From Bacillus cereus (lineage in GTDB: Bacteria; Bacillota; Bacilli; Bacillales; Bacillaceae_G): a stretch of 64,000 nt of DNA. The stretch is taken from contig NZ_CP089518.1 in assembly GCF_025917685.1 (NCBI RefSeq), forward strand, positions 2,791,001 through 2,855,000. Direction: 5' to 3'. The notes beneath the pieces are model-generated. The model ran no database searches, was not told the origin of the DNA, and saw nothing but the letters and a program-made list of their open reading frames with translations. Below, piece after piece: positions 48,201 to 58,080 of this stretch (its first letter is position 1; every line of letters starts with the position of its first letter). Position numbers and translations under genes: made by a program.

Positions 48201-48240
48201 AAAATGACAGACTATGTAATACAGTAGTTTGTCATTTTTT
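48201..48240 (+). terminator. Terminator of the lsrRK-cupin-lsrF operon
   Basis: AAAATGACAGACTA pairs with TAGTTTGTCATTTT (one mismatch or G-U) around an 8-base loop, ending in T's, 5 bases after the lsrF stop. Confidence 0.8.
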
Positions 48241-48269
48241 GTTAAACTATTAGAAAAGGAGGAATGATT

Positions 48270-48872
48270 ATGCACCACATGTCTTTTGAACGCCCTACTG
48301 ATCATTACGATGAACACTTATCTTCTATTGATGAAAAAATTTGTTCTTTATTAAAAGAACGAAAAGAGCTTTCGAATGGAAATCCTGGTTTTCCGCCCGA
48401 TGAAGCAATTTATAATTGGGCAAAGCAATATGGATTTTATCCAGACTATTTAAATTCATTATTCTCTTCCATGATGGACGAAGAAGAATTTAAACCTCGG
48501 GTTGAGCCGGCTAAGTTTAAAAAACATATACCCGTTTTAAAAACTTATGAACGTCATGAAACAGTATATACTGTAACCTTTATTCGTCAATATTCTAATG
48601 CTAGTATAATTTATTTATATAAAGAATGGGATTCAAAAAACAAAAAACTTAATGAGAAAAATGCACACAGCCTTATTGAATTATCTATAAAAGATACATA
48701 CGATTGCTGGGCAGAAGGATGGACTGGAACAGAAGGACATGTAAGCTACCAATTTATTGTATCTCCTGCTCTTCCTGATACTTTGTCTGGAATAAGCTTA
48801 CGATTTAAAGACCGAAGTATGCCGTTTATGAAAGATCCAGCTGTGCTTGAATTTGAAATTCGGTTAGATTAA
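48270..48872 (+). CDS. Conserved hypothetical protein
   Basis: A 200-residue soluble protein. The N-terminal helical part (about residues 10-75) contains LSSIDEKICSLLKERKELS, which resembles the first helix of chorismate-mutase-like or coiled regions, then YNWAKQYGFYPDYLNSLFSSM. The C-terminal half is beta-rich with many Tyr and Phe (VSYQFIVSPALPDTLSGISLRF). ATG 48270 is favoured because AAAGGAGG ends 7 bases before it, too close to ATG 48264. I do not recognise the family. It follows the lsr operon after a terminator and is monocistronic. Confidence 0.75.
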   Translation: MHHMSFERPTDHYDEHLSSIDEKICSLLKERKELSNGNPGFPPDEAIYNWAKQYGFYPDYLNSLFSSMMDEEEFKPRVEPAKFKKHIPVLKTYERHETVYTVTFIRQYSNASIIYLYKEWDSKNKKLNEKNAHSLIELSIKDTYDCWAEGWTGTEGHVSYQFIVSPALPDTLSGISLRFKDRSMPFMKDPAVLEFEIRLD

Positions 48873-48880
48873 TAAATAAA

Positions 48881-48929
48881 GAAGCTGTCCCATAAGTCGA
48901 ATTTCTGACTAAGTGACGCTTCTATTTTG
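48881..48929 (+). terminator. Likely terminator of the hypothetical gene
   Basis: GAAGC-GTC at 48881-48889 pairs with GAC-GCTTC near 48914-48922, with TATTTT after it. The stem is interrupted, so the call is moderate. Confidence 0.5.
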
Positions 48930-48967
48930 CTTTCGTGTTCCATTATAAAAGTGTTCTAAATGGAAAT

Positions 48968-48995
48968 AAGCCCCTTCCACACTGGGTAAGGGGCT
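48968..48995 (-). terminator. Terminator of the VOC gene
   Basis: AAGCCCCTT pairs with AAGGGGCT around a 10-base loop, 21 bases after the stop codon of the minus-strand VOC gene. On the minus strand TTATTTCC follows. Confidence 0.7.
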
Positions 48996-49015
48996 ATATA
49001 TACACCTTCAAACAA

Positions 49016-49435
49016 TTACTCTTGATGAATGCTATTTAGTTTTGAAACTTTCTTACCTTCTCTATAATCAAGACAAGAAACTTCAATTAATAAGCCATTA
49101 AATACTGAAAAATAAAAACCATAACTACTACCTCTCATTGCATACGGTTCCTTGTCTATTTCAATGCCACCAGCTACTAAACGATTATATGCTTGATCAA
49201 CTTCACTTGAAGTATCCACTAAAAAACCAATATGAAAAGCTTCCGGATACATAACTTCCTTATTCCCCTTAAATGCTTTTGGATCGCTTAGCACAAGTAT
49301 AAATCCACTCTCATCACTCATCACTACTAGTGCCTTTCCCTTTTGCTCCAAAAATTGAAAATCAAAAAATGTTTCAAAGAAATGTCTCGCTTCTGATAAA
49401 TCATCAACACATAGATTCATATGATTTAACTTCAT
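49016..49435 (-). CDS. VOC-family (glyoxalase/bleomycin-resistance-like) protein
   Basis: A 139-residue VOC protein with two modules: LNHMNLCVDDLSEARHFFETFFDF (His4 first ligand), GFILVLSDP, then AFHIGFLVDTSSEVDQAYNRL (His about 68) and NGLLIEVSCLDY with Glu about 118. One ligand position (the first Glu) is replaced by Val or Leu in FILVLSD, so metal binding may be incomplete and a binding role is possible. ATG 49435 follows AAAGGAGATGAG. Monocistronic. Confidence 0.85.
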   Translation of the reverse strand: MKLNHMNLCVDDLSEARHFFETFFDFQFLEQKGKALVVMSDESGFILVLSDPKAFKGNKEVMYPEAFHIGFLVDTSSEVDQAYNRLVAGGIEIDKEPYAMRGSSYGFYFSVFNGLLIEVSCLDYREGKKVSKLNSIHQE

Positions 49436-49642
49436 TTACTCATCTCCTTTTAAGCAGAGGATATATATACTCATATTGATAACACTTACATATGTAAAGA
49501 AAGATATACCGTCTAAGACTTTTTTATAGTCTTATGCTTTTTCCTATAGCTTAGAACGTTTTTCGAAAGGAATGCAATCATATGAACAATTCGACATGGA
49601 GTATCGATTTACCTATATAAGTTGACAAGTTTTATAGCCCTA

Positions 49643-50346
49643 TTATTTATTCTCCAAATTAAGTAAAATCCACTCAATCAAGAAAATTGCTGAAGAAATC
49701 CGCTCTGTCGTATCCCCTAAGAACACTTTATTAAGGAACTCATCAAAATTAGTCGGTCTAATAGGTAATGCTTGAATATACCTTAAAACAGATCCAGCTG
49801 GAGGGGCTGGCTTATTATTAATAGCCCATATTCCCTCTAGCAATGTCCACATTGATGTATGAACTATATATGAAGCTTTTAACTCATCATTTACTTTCAA
49901 AGCAGACCGAATTTTTATTAGCGAACTATGCAACCAATGAGAAATACCTTTTACTTTATCACTAGAAACACGGTAGTTTTCGATTTCATTTTTAGCTATT
50001 TCCTTTAACTTTTTCAACTCACCGCTTTTATCAATTAAAATTTCCCCTTCTAAAAAAGAGTATAACTCCATTGGATTATTTTTAAAGTTTACTTGTATTT
50101 GATTAAAATCTGCATACTTATATTCAATTAAAATACCTTCTCTCATTTCTGAATGAAATCCTTCTTTTGTCCATTCTCTAAAAGAACATATAAGTCTAAA
50201 TCGGATTCGGGATATGCGTCACCTCTTGCGATAGATCCGATGATCATTAATCCATTTACCTTATACATATATAAACTTTCATTTAATATTGTTTGTAACA
50301 ATTTTTTATGTTTTTTATATGTAATGAATGAAAGGTTTTCTTTCAT
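49643..50346 (-). pseudogene. Nucleotidyltransferase-fold gene split by a frameshift
   Basis: Two overlapping frames look like one gene. The upstream frame (50346-50143, 67 residues) carries the nucleotidyltransferase core GSIARGD...SDLDLYV and stops after QKKDFIQK. The downstream frame (50146-49643, 167 residues) is the C-terminal helical domain from EGILIEYKY on. Read upstream of its ATG, the second frame continues as FREWTKEGFHSEM, which joins naturally after SDLDLYV, so a one-base shift near 50165-50185 explains both. The ATGA overlap could also allow reinitiation and two subunits. Relatives are aminoglycoside-nucleotidyltransferase-like or MNT-type proteins with no known role here. Confidence 0.75.
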
Positions 50347-50365
50347 TTACATCCCCCCAGTACTA

Positions 50366-50406
50366 AAAAAGAGGATACATGTTAGCTTCTACAACATGTA
50401 TCCTCT
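50366..50406 (-). terminator. Terminator of the heme-monooxygenase-like gene
   Basis: A perfect 14-bp stem, AGAGGATACATGTT with its complement at 50393-50406, ends on the minus strand in TTTTTTAG, 11 bases past the stop codon. Confidence 0.88.
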
Positions 50407-50416
50407 GCTTATATTA

Positions 50417-50743
50417 TTACGACTTCTGATAAGCCGATTTCGATGATTTTACATAATAAACTGCGTGATCAACGTTAATAATATGATCTGGTTTTGGTTT
50501 ACCACGACTCGCTCTATGTCCAGCTAAATGTTCTTCACTCGTTTCCCAGTTTTTCCATGCTTCTTCAGATTCCCAGCGAATCATAACTACAACTTCTTCA
50601 TCTCCTCGTCTTACTTTTTTCACTAGCACACTTAAGTCGATGAATCCTTCAAATTTTTCAATAATTCCTTCTCCAGTGAAATGCTGCACTACTATATCAG
50701 ATGTACCTTCTTTTACTGTAAATGTCTTAGTTTCGATAAACAT
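50417..50743 (-). CDS. IsdG/HmoA-like heme-degrading monooxygenase
   Basis: A 108-residue ABM-fold protein. It has MFIETKTFTVKEGTSD at the start, the W-E-S-E-E-A-W-x-N-W motif RWESEEAWKNWETSEEH (about residues 56-72) and the heme-ligand-type His in HLAGHRASRGKP. Length and pattern match B. subtilis HmoA (YetG) and related IsdG-family enzymes, which open the heme ring and release iron. ATG 50743 follows GAGGGAGTGGG; GTG 50752 is an in-frame alternative. Fur-type control is likely for the family, but I see no clear Fur box. Confidence 0.82.
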   Translation of the reverse strand: MFIETKTFTVKEGTSDIVVQHFTGEGIIEKFEGFIDLSVLVKKVRRGDEEVVVMIRWESEEAWKNWETSEEHLAGHRASRGKPKPDHIINVDHAVYYVKSSKSAYQKS

Positions 50744-50840
50744 ATATCCCACTCCCTCTTTGTAATACGAATACTAGTATTCTTCCATTATAATTGATTA
50801 TGATAATTATTTTCAATTATAAAGTTTTTAATTTTTAGAA

Positions 50841-52055
50841 TTATGCTGACTTCTCCTCAATCGACTCATCCAAAAATTTAAAATACGGAAGCAATATCCC
50901 TATTAAAGAAGTGACACATATAATCGCACCGATGATAAAGTATAATACTCTTACTCCCCACATTTCACTCAGTATTCCGCCTAGAAACACACCTAATGGC
51001 ATAGCGGATCGTATGAAAAATAGTCGCACTGAAAATACTTTTCCTATCATATTGCTTTGGACTGTTTGTTGGCATATCGTCGTGTTATGAACATTGAAAA
51101 ATGCAATACAAATACCTGCAATTACTTCAATGAACACCGCAATTACTATACTATGATTGAACCCTAGAGAAATGTATGTGAGCCCTCCTATAAACAATCC
51201 TCCAAGCATAAGTATACGCCGGCTTTTATATGTTACTTTTCCGACTAGTATAGATCCAACTACATAGCCAAGTGGGAAACCTGCCATGAAATAGCCATAC
51301 TCCGCATACCCCGCTGACAGCTCATCTTTTATATAAGGAAGATTTGTAACCATCGTTACCCCAACCCCAAATTGCACAAAAGTAAGAAATATACCGAGCC
51401 AAACGATTATTGGTTTTGTGAAAAAGTATGTAAAACCGTGAAGAAATTGCTCTAGCCACGTTTTTCGAAGTTCTTGCTTTATTCTCTTTTCTTTTATGAA
51501 AAGTAACAATCCTCCACTAATGAATAGACAAACGCACACAAAAAATAGTGTAAGCTTCATTCCAATAAAATTAATGACGATACCACCTAATACTGGCGCA
51601 AGAAACATCATGAGACGAGTCATCCCGTCTATATACGCGTTTGCGCCTTGAAGCTGCTCTTTACTTACAATGCTCGGTGTAATGGCTTGACTTGCAGGTG
51701 TATAAAGCGGTGTAATGAGCCCGATTATTATTTGAACGACATACACGTGCCAAACTTCTATATTACCAATAACTAACATCATTAAAGGTAGTAAGAAAAC
51801 AGATGCCCGCGTCCATTGTGAAAAAATCATAATCCACTTTCGGCTCCATTTATCAATAAATGGTCCACTTATTAGTTGCAGTATGAGAGACGGGATAAAA
51901 TATAATAACCACATACTGCTTAATGCTGTTTTTGATCCTGTTAACTCATATACAAGAATTGAATTACATAACGTCCCGAAAGCCCCGCCCAATTCTGAAA
52001 TCGCGCTACCAATCCACATAAAAAAGAATGAACGATTTTTCAATACATTTTCCAA
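50841..52055 (-). CDS. MFS efflux transporter (DHA3/MFS_3 type)
   Basis: A 404-residue permease with about twelve hydrophobic helices. The start NRSFFFMWIGSAISELGGAFGTLCNSILVYELTGSKTALS and the loop 2-3 motif GPFIDKWSRKWIMI (about 64-77) are those of the DHA3 macrolide-efflux-like group. PASQAITPSIVSKEQLQGANAY (about 120-141) is the second conserved segment. TTG 52055 is the probable start, with GGTG upstream. Its gene follows the ArsR-type regulator by 57 bases on the same strand, so the regulator probably controls it. Confidence 0.87.
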   Translation of the reverse strand: MENVLKNRSFFFMWIGSAISELGGAFGTLCNSILVYELTGSKTALSSMWLLYFIPSLILQLISGPFIDKWSRKWIMIFSQWTRASVFLLPLMMLVIGNIEVWHVYVVQIIIGLITPLYTPASQAITPSIVSKEQLQGANAYIDGMTRLMMFLAPVLGGIVINFIGMKLTLFFVCVCLFISGGLLLFIKEKRIKQELRKTWLEQFLHGFTYFFTKPIIVWLGIFLTFVQFGVGVTMVTNLPYIKDELSAGYAEYGYFMAGFPLGYVVGSILVGKVTYKSRRILMLGGLFIGGLTYISLGFNHSIVIAVFIEVIAGICIAFFNVHNTTICQQTVQSNMIGKVFSVRLFFIRSAMPLGVFLGGILSEMWGVRVLYFIIGAIICVTSLIGILLPYFKFLDESIEEKSA

Positions 52056-52112
52056 TATAACGCACCAACTTTTCTATTAAATTCCTCCCTTTATGTACAT
52101 TCTCGTTGTATA

Positions 52113-53156
52113 TTATCTATTTAAAAATACTTCTAATTCTTTCGCTAACGACTGTACTGCTTTCTTTCTCAACACATATTTTCCGTCATGTATATCAACT
52201 AACTTTGCTGAACGTAATAATTTCAAATGATGATGTACTGTTGATTTCCCAAGTTGCAATCTTTCCGTTATTTCCTGCAATGTACGTTCTTTTTCAAACA
52301 ACATTTTTACAATTCTTAATCTCGCTTCATCCCCGAGCGCCTTATGTTTATGTACTAAAAAGTAGCTCGGCTCATACGGATCTTCAGGATGTATACTTTC
52401 GTTTGCGACCGGATAATGAAACACTTTCGTGTCTTCAATATCTGCTTCTATATTCCACGGTCTGTACGTAATTTGCGGGATAAGAAATACATGATGCACA
52501 CTTGGCTCTGGCATATATATAACGCCACCTGTTGCCCACTCGACAAACTCTTCCGGTTTCATCTTTTTATTCATTTCATTTTTCGCTTCATAATCTCGCT
52601 CTAGTATAGAAAGTAGTTGCTCTTCCTCTTTCTTAATAACACTCTCATACCATCCTGTCATAACAGCGATTAAATGTCCTTTTAATAATTGCATATCTGT
52701 ATTACATATAAACTCAATATACGCAGAGAAAAATTGATGTTCCTGTGTTAATTCCATTAGTTCTTGTGCTGCTGAAACTTCTCCGCTAGCTGCTAAACGT
52801 CTCTTCTCTTGATGGATTTCCCCTAAAAACGGTAAGCATACATATTTAAAATCTAATTCTGATAGCGAATTGATATTGTGAGCAAACTGAGATAAGTCCG
52901 TAAAATCTCCATCATACAGTAACTGTAGCAACGCTTTCCACGTATTGTGCTTCTCGACAAATTGCAAATGCTCTATCATTTCATGAGGTAAAGATTGTCT
53001 TGTTTCCTCCCATTCACTTTGAGTCTTTTCAAGCGTGTCGATTAACCTCTTATGAGTAATTGCCGCGATGCCAAGTGCACATTCGAAAAGTATCGAACAC
53101 TTCATTTGAACGTTGTATGTTTCCCTCTTTCTACTCGTTACGTGAAAGACTTCCAT
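52113..53156 (-). CDS. ArsR-family transcriptional regulator with large N-terminal domain
   Basis: A 347-residue regulator whose C-terminal 80 residues form a winged helix: LGDEARLRIVKMLFEKERTLQEITERLQLGKSTVHHHLKLLRSAKLVDIHDGKYVLR (about 270-330). The large N-terminal part resembles the DUF5937-type sensor regions found before such helix-turn-helix domains in Bacillus: helical, with EHLQFVEKHNTW and LPFLGEIHQEKRR. No metal-binding ELCVC-type motif is seen, so the ligand is probably not a metal. ATG 53156 follows AAGGAGGGG. It precedes the MFS gene, its likely target. Confidence 0.85.
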   Translation of the reverse strand: MEVFHVTSRKRETYNVQMKCSILFECALGIAAITHKRLIDTLEKTQSEWEETRQSLPHEMIEHLQFVEKHNTWKALLQLLYDGDFTDLSQFAHNINSLSELDFKYVCLPFLGEIHQEKRRLAASGEVSAAQELMELTQEHQFFSAYIEFICNTDMQLLKGHLIAVMTGWYESVIKKEEEQLLSILERDYEAKNEMNKKMKPEEFVEWATGGVIYMPEPSVHHVFLIPQITYRPWNIEADIEDTKVFHYPVANESIHPEDPYEPSYFLVHKHKALGDEARLRIVKMLFEKERTLQEITERLQLGKSTVHHHLKLLRSAKLVDIHDGKYVLRKKAVQSLAKELEVFLNR

Positions 53157-53476
53157 TTCATCCCCTCCTTATTTGCTATATATTAAATTCTATATCCACC
53201 GAATTATACCTTCTATATTTTTAGAATTTTTAATTTTAAGTTGCAGTTGATTTTCTTGTTCAACTATGAGGCAGGTTTCTTGAAGAGAAAGGAGAATTTA
53301 TTGCAGTAAGAAAAATGATTTAGAAAGCATAAGCTTATTTCTGCAATTGCTACAACGGCGTCATATAGTTCTTTTAGAAACTTCAAAATATCAATCAGAT
53401 GATAAGTAGGTATGTTTCTACCTAATTTCTCTAACACGTATTGTTGGTCTATCTCATAGTTAAGGAGGCTATACGA
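53157..53476. other. Divergent intergenic region, no gene
   Basis: Holds promoters for the ArsR-type regulator (minus) and the DinB-like gene (plus). GTAGGTATGTTTCTACC at 53406-53422 is a short dyad upstream of the DinB-like gene and a possible operator. No coding frame is supported. Confidence 0.4.
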
Positions 53477-53968
53477 ATGGGTAAAAAAGAAATATTACAA
53501 AATGGAGTCAAACAAGTTTTTTACGATGAAGAATGGTACCCACCGATATCAGAAGCGTTAAAGAATCTTACCGCTGCACAAGCATGTTGGCAACCAGAAG
53601 GAAAGTCCAGTAATACGATTTGGGAAAATGCAAACCATTTACTAACCTTTAAAGAGCGCTTACTTTCCCGCTTACATCAAGATGACACATTTGTTGCTCC
53701 ACAAAATAATGATGACACGTTTGTCCAAGGTGGACCTAATGATGAGGATGCTTGGCAGCAAACAGTGAAGCGAACGCTTCAAGTACATGATGCCTTACAA
53801 TCTTCATTAACATCCCTTCAAGAAGCAGAGCTGGATCAACCAAGTCCTTCTCTACCAGTTTGGCAACAATATATGAATATCCTTTTGCACGATGCTTATC
53901 ATACAGGACAAATTATACAACTTCGTAAACTTCAAGGTTCATGGCCAGCTCATCGCTCATATTTATAA
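53477..53968 (+). CDS. DinB-family protein (DinB_2 type)
   Basis: A 163-residue four-helix protein. The metal-binding histidines appear in ENANHLLTFKERLL (His about 55) and ILLHDAYHTGQIIQLRKLQG (His about 138 and 142), the typical H-x3-H end of DinB proteins. WYPPISEALKNLTAAQACWQP near the N-terminus is common in the Bacillus group. Thiol transfer or damage response is possible, but no role is established. ATG 53477 follows TAAGGAGG. Confidence 0.87.
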   Translation: MGKKEILQNGVKQVFYDEEWYPPISEALKNLTAAQACWQPEGKSSNTIWENANHLLTFKERLLSRLHQDDTFVAPQNNDDTFVQGGPNDEDAWQQTVKRTLQVHDALQSSLTSLQEAELDQPSPSLPVWQQYMNILLHDAYHTGQIIQLRKLQGSWPAHRSYL

Positions 53969-54023
53969 GTGATGATTAAAGAGGATAGACACGCATATCA
54001 TTCTACATTAGCAGAATAATTAC

Positions 54024-54068
54024 AAAAAAAAGGTAAATGAGATTCTAGCTCTCATTTACCTTTTTTGC
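54024..54068 (+). terminator. Terminator of the DinB-like gene
   Basis: AAAAAAGGTAAATGAG pairs with CTCATTTACCTTTTTT around a 9-base loop; both flanks are U-rich on their own strand. Confidence 0.85.
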
Positions 54069-54123
54069 ATGTTGGAGAAACGTCCTACAATGAAATAAAA
54101 TTCACCAAAGAATGTTCAAATGT

Positions 54124-54223
54124 ATAAAGTAAAACTTTAATCAGTGGAATTTTGTCCATCCCTACTAATTATTAGCCCAAACCAATCGGGCATTTCCAGG
54201 CCATTATCTCCCATCTAACTTCT
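54124..54223 (-). mobile_element. Degenerate bcr1-like repeat copy
   Basis: On the minus strand it reads GAAGTTAGATGGGAGATAA, GCCCGATTGG, CTAATAATTAGTAGGGATGG, then CCACTGATTAAAG and ends at TTTAT (54124-54128). These match in order the complete element at 44188-44347, but the left end is lost and the hairpin is imperfect. It lies just after the stop codon of the beta-glucosidase gene. Confidence 0.7.
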
Positions 54224-54235
54224 TCACATTCACAC

Positions 54236-56527
54236 TTATCCATTCATCTGCGCATCGTTCAATATCCCAATGATTTCACTCAACATTTCCTCTGTAAAAG
54301 CACCTGCGCTAAAATTCACTAACGCTCGTAACGGCATATAGTTTAGCATAGCCCCCATCATTTCAGATGTATCACTATCCCCTTCAGCCATACTAGCAAA
54401 CGGGCTATCTTTTAATGCTTTTTCCATAAGCCCTTTTGCGATTGGTGCTAAAATTGGGTCCACAAATATGTCCCCAAGTAAAGTATTACGATGCACTGGT
54501 TTTCGAATTATAGTCGTTGATTGAACATGCATGTTATCTTGTAAAACGATCTCTTTTGAAGATTTACCTACTAAAATCTCAAATTCACCTGTTTCAACAT
54601 GCCAGTCCTTCAATTCAACATTATAATAAGCAAATGATCTTTTATTTAAAGTAAAGTTAACCGTTTTTTCTTCTCCTGGCTGCAATTCTATTTTTTCAAA
54701 TCCTTTTAACTCTTTTTCAGGACGAATCATTGTGCTTTCAACATCTTTTATATAAAGCTGAACAATTTCTTTCCCCGCTGTACTACCAGTATTTTTCACG
54801 TTTACACTGACAGAAACTGTCTCTGTATCCTTTATTTCTTTCTTATCTACTGAAAGATTACTATACTCAAAGTTTGTATAGCTTAACCCAAAACCAAATG
54901 GGAACAATGGTTCAATATTTTTCTTATCGTAATAACGGTATCCGACGAAGACACCTTCTTTGTATTCCACTTTGTCACCTTCTCCAGGGAAGTTTAAGTA
55001 AGAAGGATTATCGCTTAAAACTTTCGGGAATGTTTCTGCTAATTTCCCGCTTGGATTCGCATCACCAAATAATAAATCAGCAATTGCTCCGCCTAATGCT
55101 TGCCCACCTAAATAGCCTTCAAGTATTCCTTTTACTTTACCTATCCATGGCATTTCAATCGGTGCTCCGTTACTTAAAACTACAACGATATTACTTTGAA
55201 CCTCAGCAATAGCCTCAATTAATTGAACGTGATTTTCTGGCATTTGTAAATGCTTTCGATCAAAACCTTCTGACTCATAACGATCTGGAAGTCCAACAAA
55301 AAGAACCACTGTATCTGCGCTTTCTGCAATCTTTTTTGCTTCATTAATCATGTTTTCATCTATATCATCGCTAGCAAGATCATAACCTTGAGCAAATAGT
55401 ATATTCGTTTTTTCGCCTGATACAGTTTCAATTTCTTCAAGAATACTCTCAAGTTTTGTTGGATTAATATGAGAGCTTCCACCGCCTTGATAACGTGGTT
55501 GCTTTGCAAATTCTCCAATTACCGCTACCGTTCCCTCTTTTTTCAGCGGAAGAATGGAATCTTCATTTTGCAACATAACCATACTTTCACTTGCAACTTC
55601 TCTAGCAAGCTGATGATGCGCGTCCTTACTATACACAGCGTTTTCTATTTGGTTATCATAAGCTTTAAAAATAATGTAAAGTAATCGCTCTACTGCTTGA
55701 TCAAGCTTTTCTACAGATAGCTCACCACCATTAACTGCATCAATAATCTTCTTCTCACCAATTCCAAAGCTTGAAGGCATTTCCAACTCCAAACCGTTAG
55801 CTAAACCTTCAACACGCTCATTTACTGCACCCCAATCAGAAACGACAAAACCTTCAAATCCCCATTCATCTTTTAAAATATCATTTAATAAATAGTTATT
55901 TTCCGAAGCGTATTCACCATTTACTTTGTTGTAAGCACTCATTACTGTCCAAGGCTGTGCTTCCTTAATGACATCTTCAAAGCTAGCAAGATAGATTTCA
56001 CGCAATGTTCTTTCATCAACAATTGCATCTACAGACATTCTGCGATGCTCCTGATTATTAGCAGCGAAATGTTTTAATGACGTTCCAATCCCTTGACTTT
56101 GTACGCCTTTCACATGATTTGCAGCCATTTGTGATGATAAATATGGGTCCTCTGAAAAGTACTCAAAGTTTCTTCCGCATAGCGGCGAACGTTTTATGTT
56201 TGCACCTGGTCCAAGGAGAACACCTACATTTTCAGCCTGACATTCCTCGCCTAATGCAACTCCTACTCGATTTATTAATTCTTTATTCCATGTACTTGCT
56301 AACCCTACTGCTGACGGGAAACAAGTCGATGGAATACTGTTATAAATCCCTAAGTGATCTGCTCCCTCTGCTTGTTTTCTAAGTCCATGTGGTCCATCAG
56401 TTACCATAATAGAAGGAATTCCTAATCGCTCAATCCCTTTTGTATTCCAAAAGTCTAATCCAGAACATAGACTTGCCTTTTCTTCTAATGTCATTTGTGA
56501 AATGATTTTCTTAATATCTCTTTTCAT
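54236..56527 (-). CDS. Glycoside hydrolase family 3 beta-glucosidase
   Basis: A 763-residue intracellular hydrolase without signal peptide. The (beta/alpha)8 domain has VTDGPHGLR (about 42-50), [12 protein letters not shown] (152-163) and the nucleophile Asp231 in VVSDWGAV. The alpha/beta-sandwich domain follows from about 310 ([23 protein letters not shown]), then a fibronectin III-like domain (about 575-650). A C-terminal tail of about 100 residues resembles a SusE-free extension seen in Firmicute members. It probably removes terminal beta-glucose from imported glucosides. ATG 56527 follows AGGAGG. A cre-like site and the divergent AraC gene suggest catabolite repression and sugar induction. 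Confidence 0.93.
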   Translation of the reverse strand: MKRDIKKIISQMTLEEKASLCSGLDFWNTKGIERLGIPSIMVTDGPHGLRKQAEGADHLGIYNSIPSTCFPSAVGLASTWNKELINRVGVALGEECQAENVGVLLGPGANIKRSPLCGRNFEYFSEDPYLSSQMAANHVKGVQSQGIGTSLKHFAANNQEHRRMSVDAIVDERTLREIYLASFEDVIKEAQPWTVMSAYNKVNGEYASENNYLLNDILKDEWGFEGFVVSDWGAVNERVEGLANGLELEMPSSFGIGEKKIIDAVNGGELSVEKLDQAVERLLYIIFKAYDNQIENAVYSKDAHHQLAREVASESMVMLQNEDSILPLKKEGTVAVIGEFAKQPRYQGGGSSHINPTKLESILEEIETVSGEKTNILFAQGYDLASDDIDENMINEAKKIAESADTVVLFVGLPDRYESEGFDRKHLQMPENHVQLIEAIAEVQSNIVVVLSNGAPIEMPWIGKVKGILEGYLGGQALGGAIADLLFGDANPSGKLAETFPKVLSDNPSYLNFPGEGDKVEYKEGVFVGYRYYDKKNIEPLFPFGFGLSYTNFEYSNLSVDKKEIKDTETVSVSVNVKNTGSTAGKEIVQLYIKDVESTMIRPEKELKGFEKIELQPGEEKTVNFTLNKRSFAYYNVELKDWHVETGEFEILVGKSSKEIVLQDNMHVQSTTIIRKPVHRNTLLGDIFVDPILAPIAKGLMEKALKDSPFASMAEGDSDTSEMMGAMLNYMPLRALVNFSAGAFTEEMLSEIIGILNDAQMNG

Positions 56528-56550
56528 GATAGCCCTCCTAAAAAACAATT

Positions 56551-56566
56551 AAGTAAACGCTTTCTT
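56551..56566 (-). promoter_or_regulatory. CcpA cre-like operator
   Basis: On the minus strand AAGAAAGCGTTTACTT fits the cre consensus WTGNAANCGNWNNCWW at all but one position. A TATAAT box at 56573-56578 lies 6 bases upstream, so the site overlaps the expected transcription start, a repressing position. Confidence 0.7.
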
Positions 56567-56774
56567 AATGTCATTATAGTTATTATTTTTTAGATATTAT
56601 GGTATATTTTTTAGAATACTTGTAAAAATTTTAGTTGATTATATTTATGATTACTTTGCAAAGTAACATAAGATGTACCCTCTTATTGTGAAACCTTCGC
56701 TTAAGAGCGGATTTTATGCTGCTTTTAACTTATACATATATTTAGCTGATTTTTAAAGAATTGAGGTAAAAATA

Positions 56775-58007
56775 ATGAATTGCTCCAAACTAGAAGATTT
56801 ATATTATATTTGTAAGCTAGTCTTTGACATACATAAAACACCTATCTTTTTCATTGATAACAAAGGGGATTTAGCATTTGAAATCTCGCCCAATTTTCAG
56901 CACAACCCTTTGTATTCTTCAAAAGAGGACTTACTTAATCAACTATTTAAGGAAAATCCACCCTATACTTTTCCAGTACTAGAAGAGACTTCTTTTCTTG
57001 AAAATTTCTTCTCAATTAGCTTACGTTTGAACGATCAACTGAGTGGGAATATCATCGTTGGACCTGTCCTCTATTCCAGATTATCAGAAACATCAATTAA
57101 AGGAATCGTTAATGATCTTCAACTAAAAATAGACAACGAGAAAATAATACGATATTATCATTCTCTCCCCATCTTAAGCAATTTGAATTTTTTAAATGTA
57201 AGTATGGTTCTTTATTACATGCTATATCAACAAAAATTAGATGTTGCTGATATTTTGCAAAAAAATATACTATTAAAAAAGGATGATTTTGAGATTGAAC
57301 AGCCTGATATACAGATATCGGAGCAACGTCAAAGTACATTAACTCATATCGACCCACTAATTGAAAGGGAAATTTTCGAGTGTATTAAGCTGGGGAAAAA
57401 GGATGATTTAATTAAAAGTCTAAGGAGATTACCTGAATCAGGGGATCTTGGGGTGTTATCAAAAACAAGTCATTTGCGAAGCCAGAAGAATTCTGCCATC
57501 GCAGCAATTACACTTGCGACTAGATCAGCTATAGATGGTGGACTATTCCCTGAAATCGCATATACCCTCAGTGATTTATTTATTCAAAAACTCGAAGAAA
57601 TAAATAAAAGTGAAGCCATTTCTCCATTTTTGGAGAATGCTTTACTTGAGTTCTCAGAACGAGTAAGAAATGGGACGATACAAAAACATTCAAAACCTAT
57701 AAACGTATGTCAAAATTATATATTTACTCATCTGTACGAAGAAATCACACTATCCCAACTAGCAGGAATAGTCGCATTAAATCCTAGTTATCTATCTTCC
57801 CTTTTCAAAAAAGAAATTGGAATTTCACTAGGCGAATATATACAGCGAGCTAAGATTGATGAGTCAAAAAATTTAATGACCTTTACGAGACATTCTATAT
57901 CCGAAATTTCTACACTATTAAATTTTCATGATCAGAGTCATTTTACAAAGGTTTTTAAAAAACATACTGGTGTTTCACCTAAACAATTTAAAAATGGATG
58001 TTTTTAA
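56775..58007 (+). CDS. AraC-family regulator
   Basis: A 410-residue regulator. Two AraC helix-turn-helix motifs occupy the C-terminal 100 residues: EEITLSQLAGIVALNPSYLSSLFKKEIGISLGEYI, then HSISEISTLLNFHDQSHFTKVFKKHTGVSPKQF. The N-terminal 190 residues resemble a PocR-like or sensor region (IFFIDNKGDLAFEI, ISLRLNDQLSGNIIVGPV), and the middle is helical. It is divergent from the GH3 gene, 247 bases apart, and probably activates it in response to a sugar. ATG 56775 has TTGAGGT upstream. Confidence 0.88.
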   Translation: MNCSKLEDLYYICKLVFDIHKTPIFFIDNKGDLAFEISPNFQHNPLYSSKEDLLNQLFKENPPYTFPVLEETSFLENFFSISLRLNDQLSGNIIVGPVLYSRLSETSIKGIVNDLQLKIDNEKIIRYYHSLPILSNLNFLNVSMVLYYMLYQQKLDVADILQKNILLKKDDFEIEQPDIQISEQRQSTLTHIDPLIEREIFECIKLGKKDDLIKSLRRLPESGDLGVLSKTSHLRSQKNSAIAAITLATRSAIDGGLFPEIAYTLSDLFIQKLEEINKSEAISPFLENALLEFSERVRNGTIQKHSKPINVCQNYIFTHLYEEITLSQLAGIVALNPSYLSSLFKKEIGISLGEYIQRAKIDESKNLMTFTRHSISEISTLLNFHDQSHFTKVFKKHTGVSPKQFKNGCF

Positions 58008-58080
58008 TGCTTATTCTACTACTAAGAGCAACCTTCTCTCGTTCGACCAATAGATTTATTAAATTGCTTTATATTATTAA

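Noticed and set aside
50417..50743. Treating the ABM-fold protein as the missing LsrG
   Set aside because: Its W-E-S-E-E-A-W and histidine pattern fits IsdG/HmoA heme monooxygenases, it lies 2 kb beyond the lsr operon on the other strand, and it has its own terminator.
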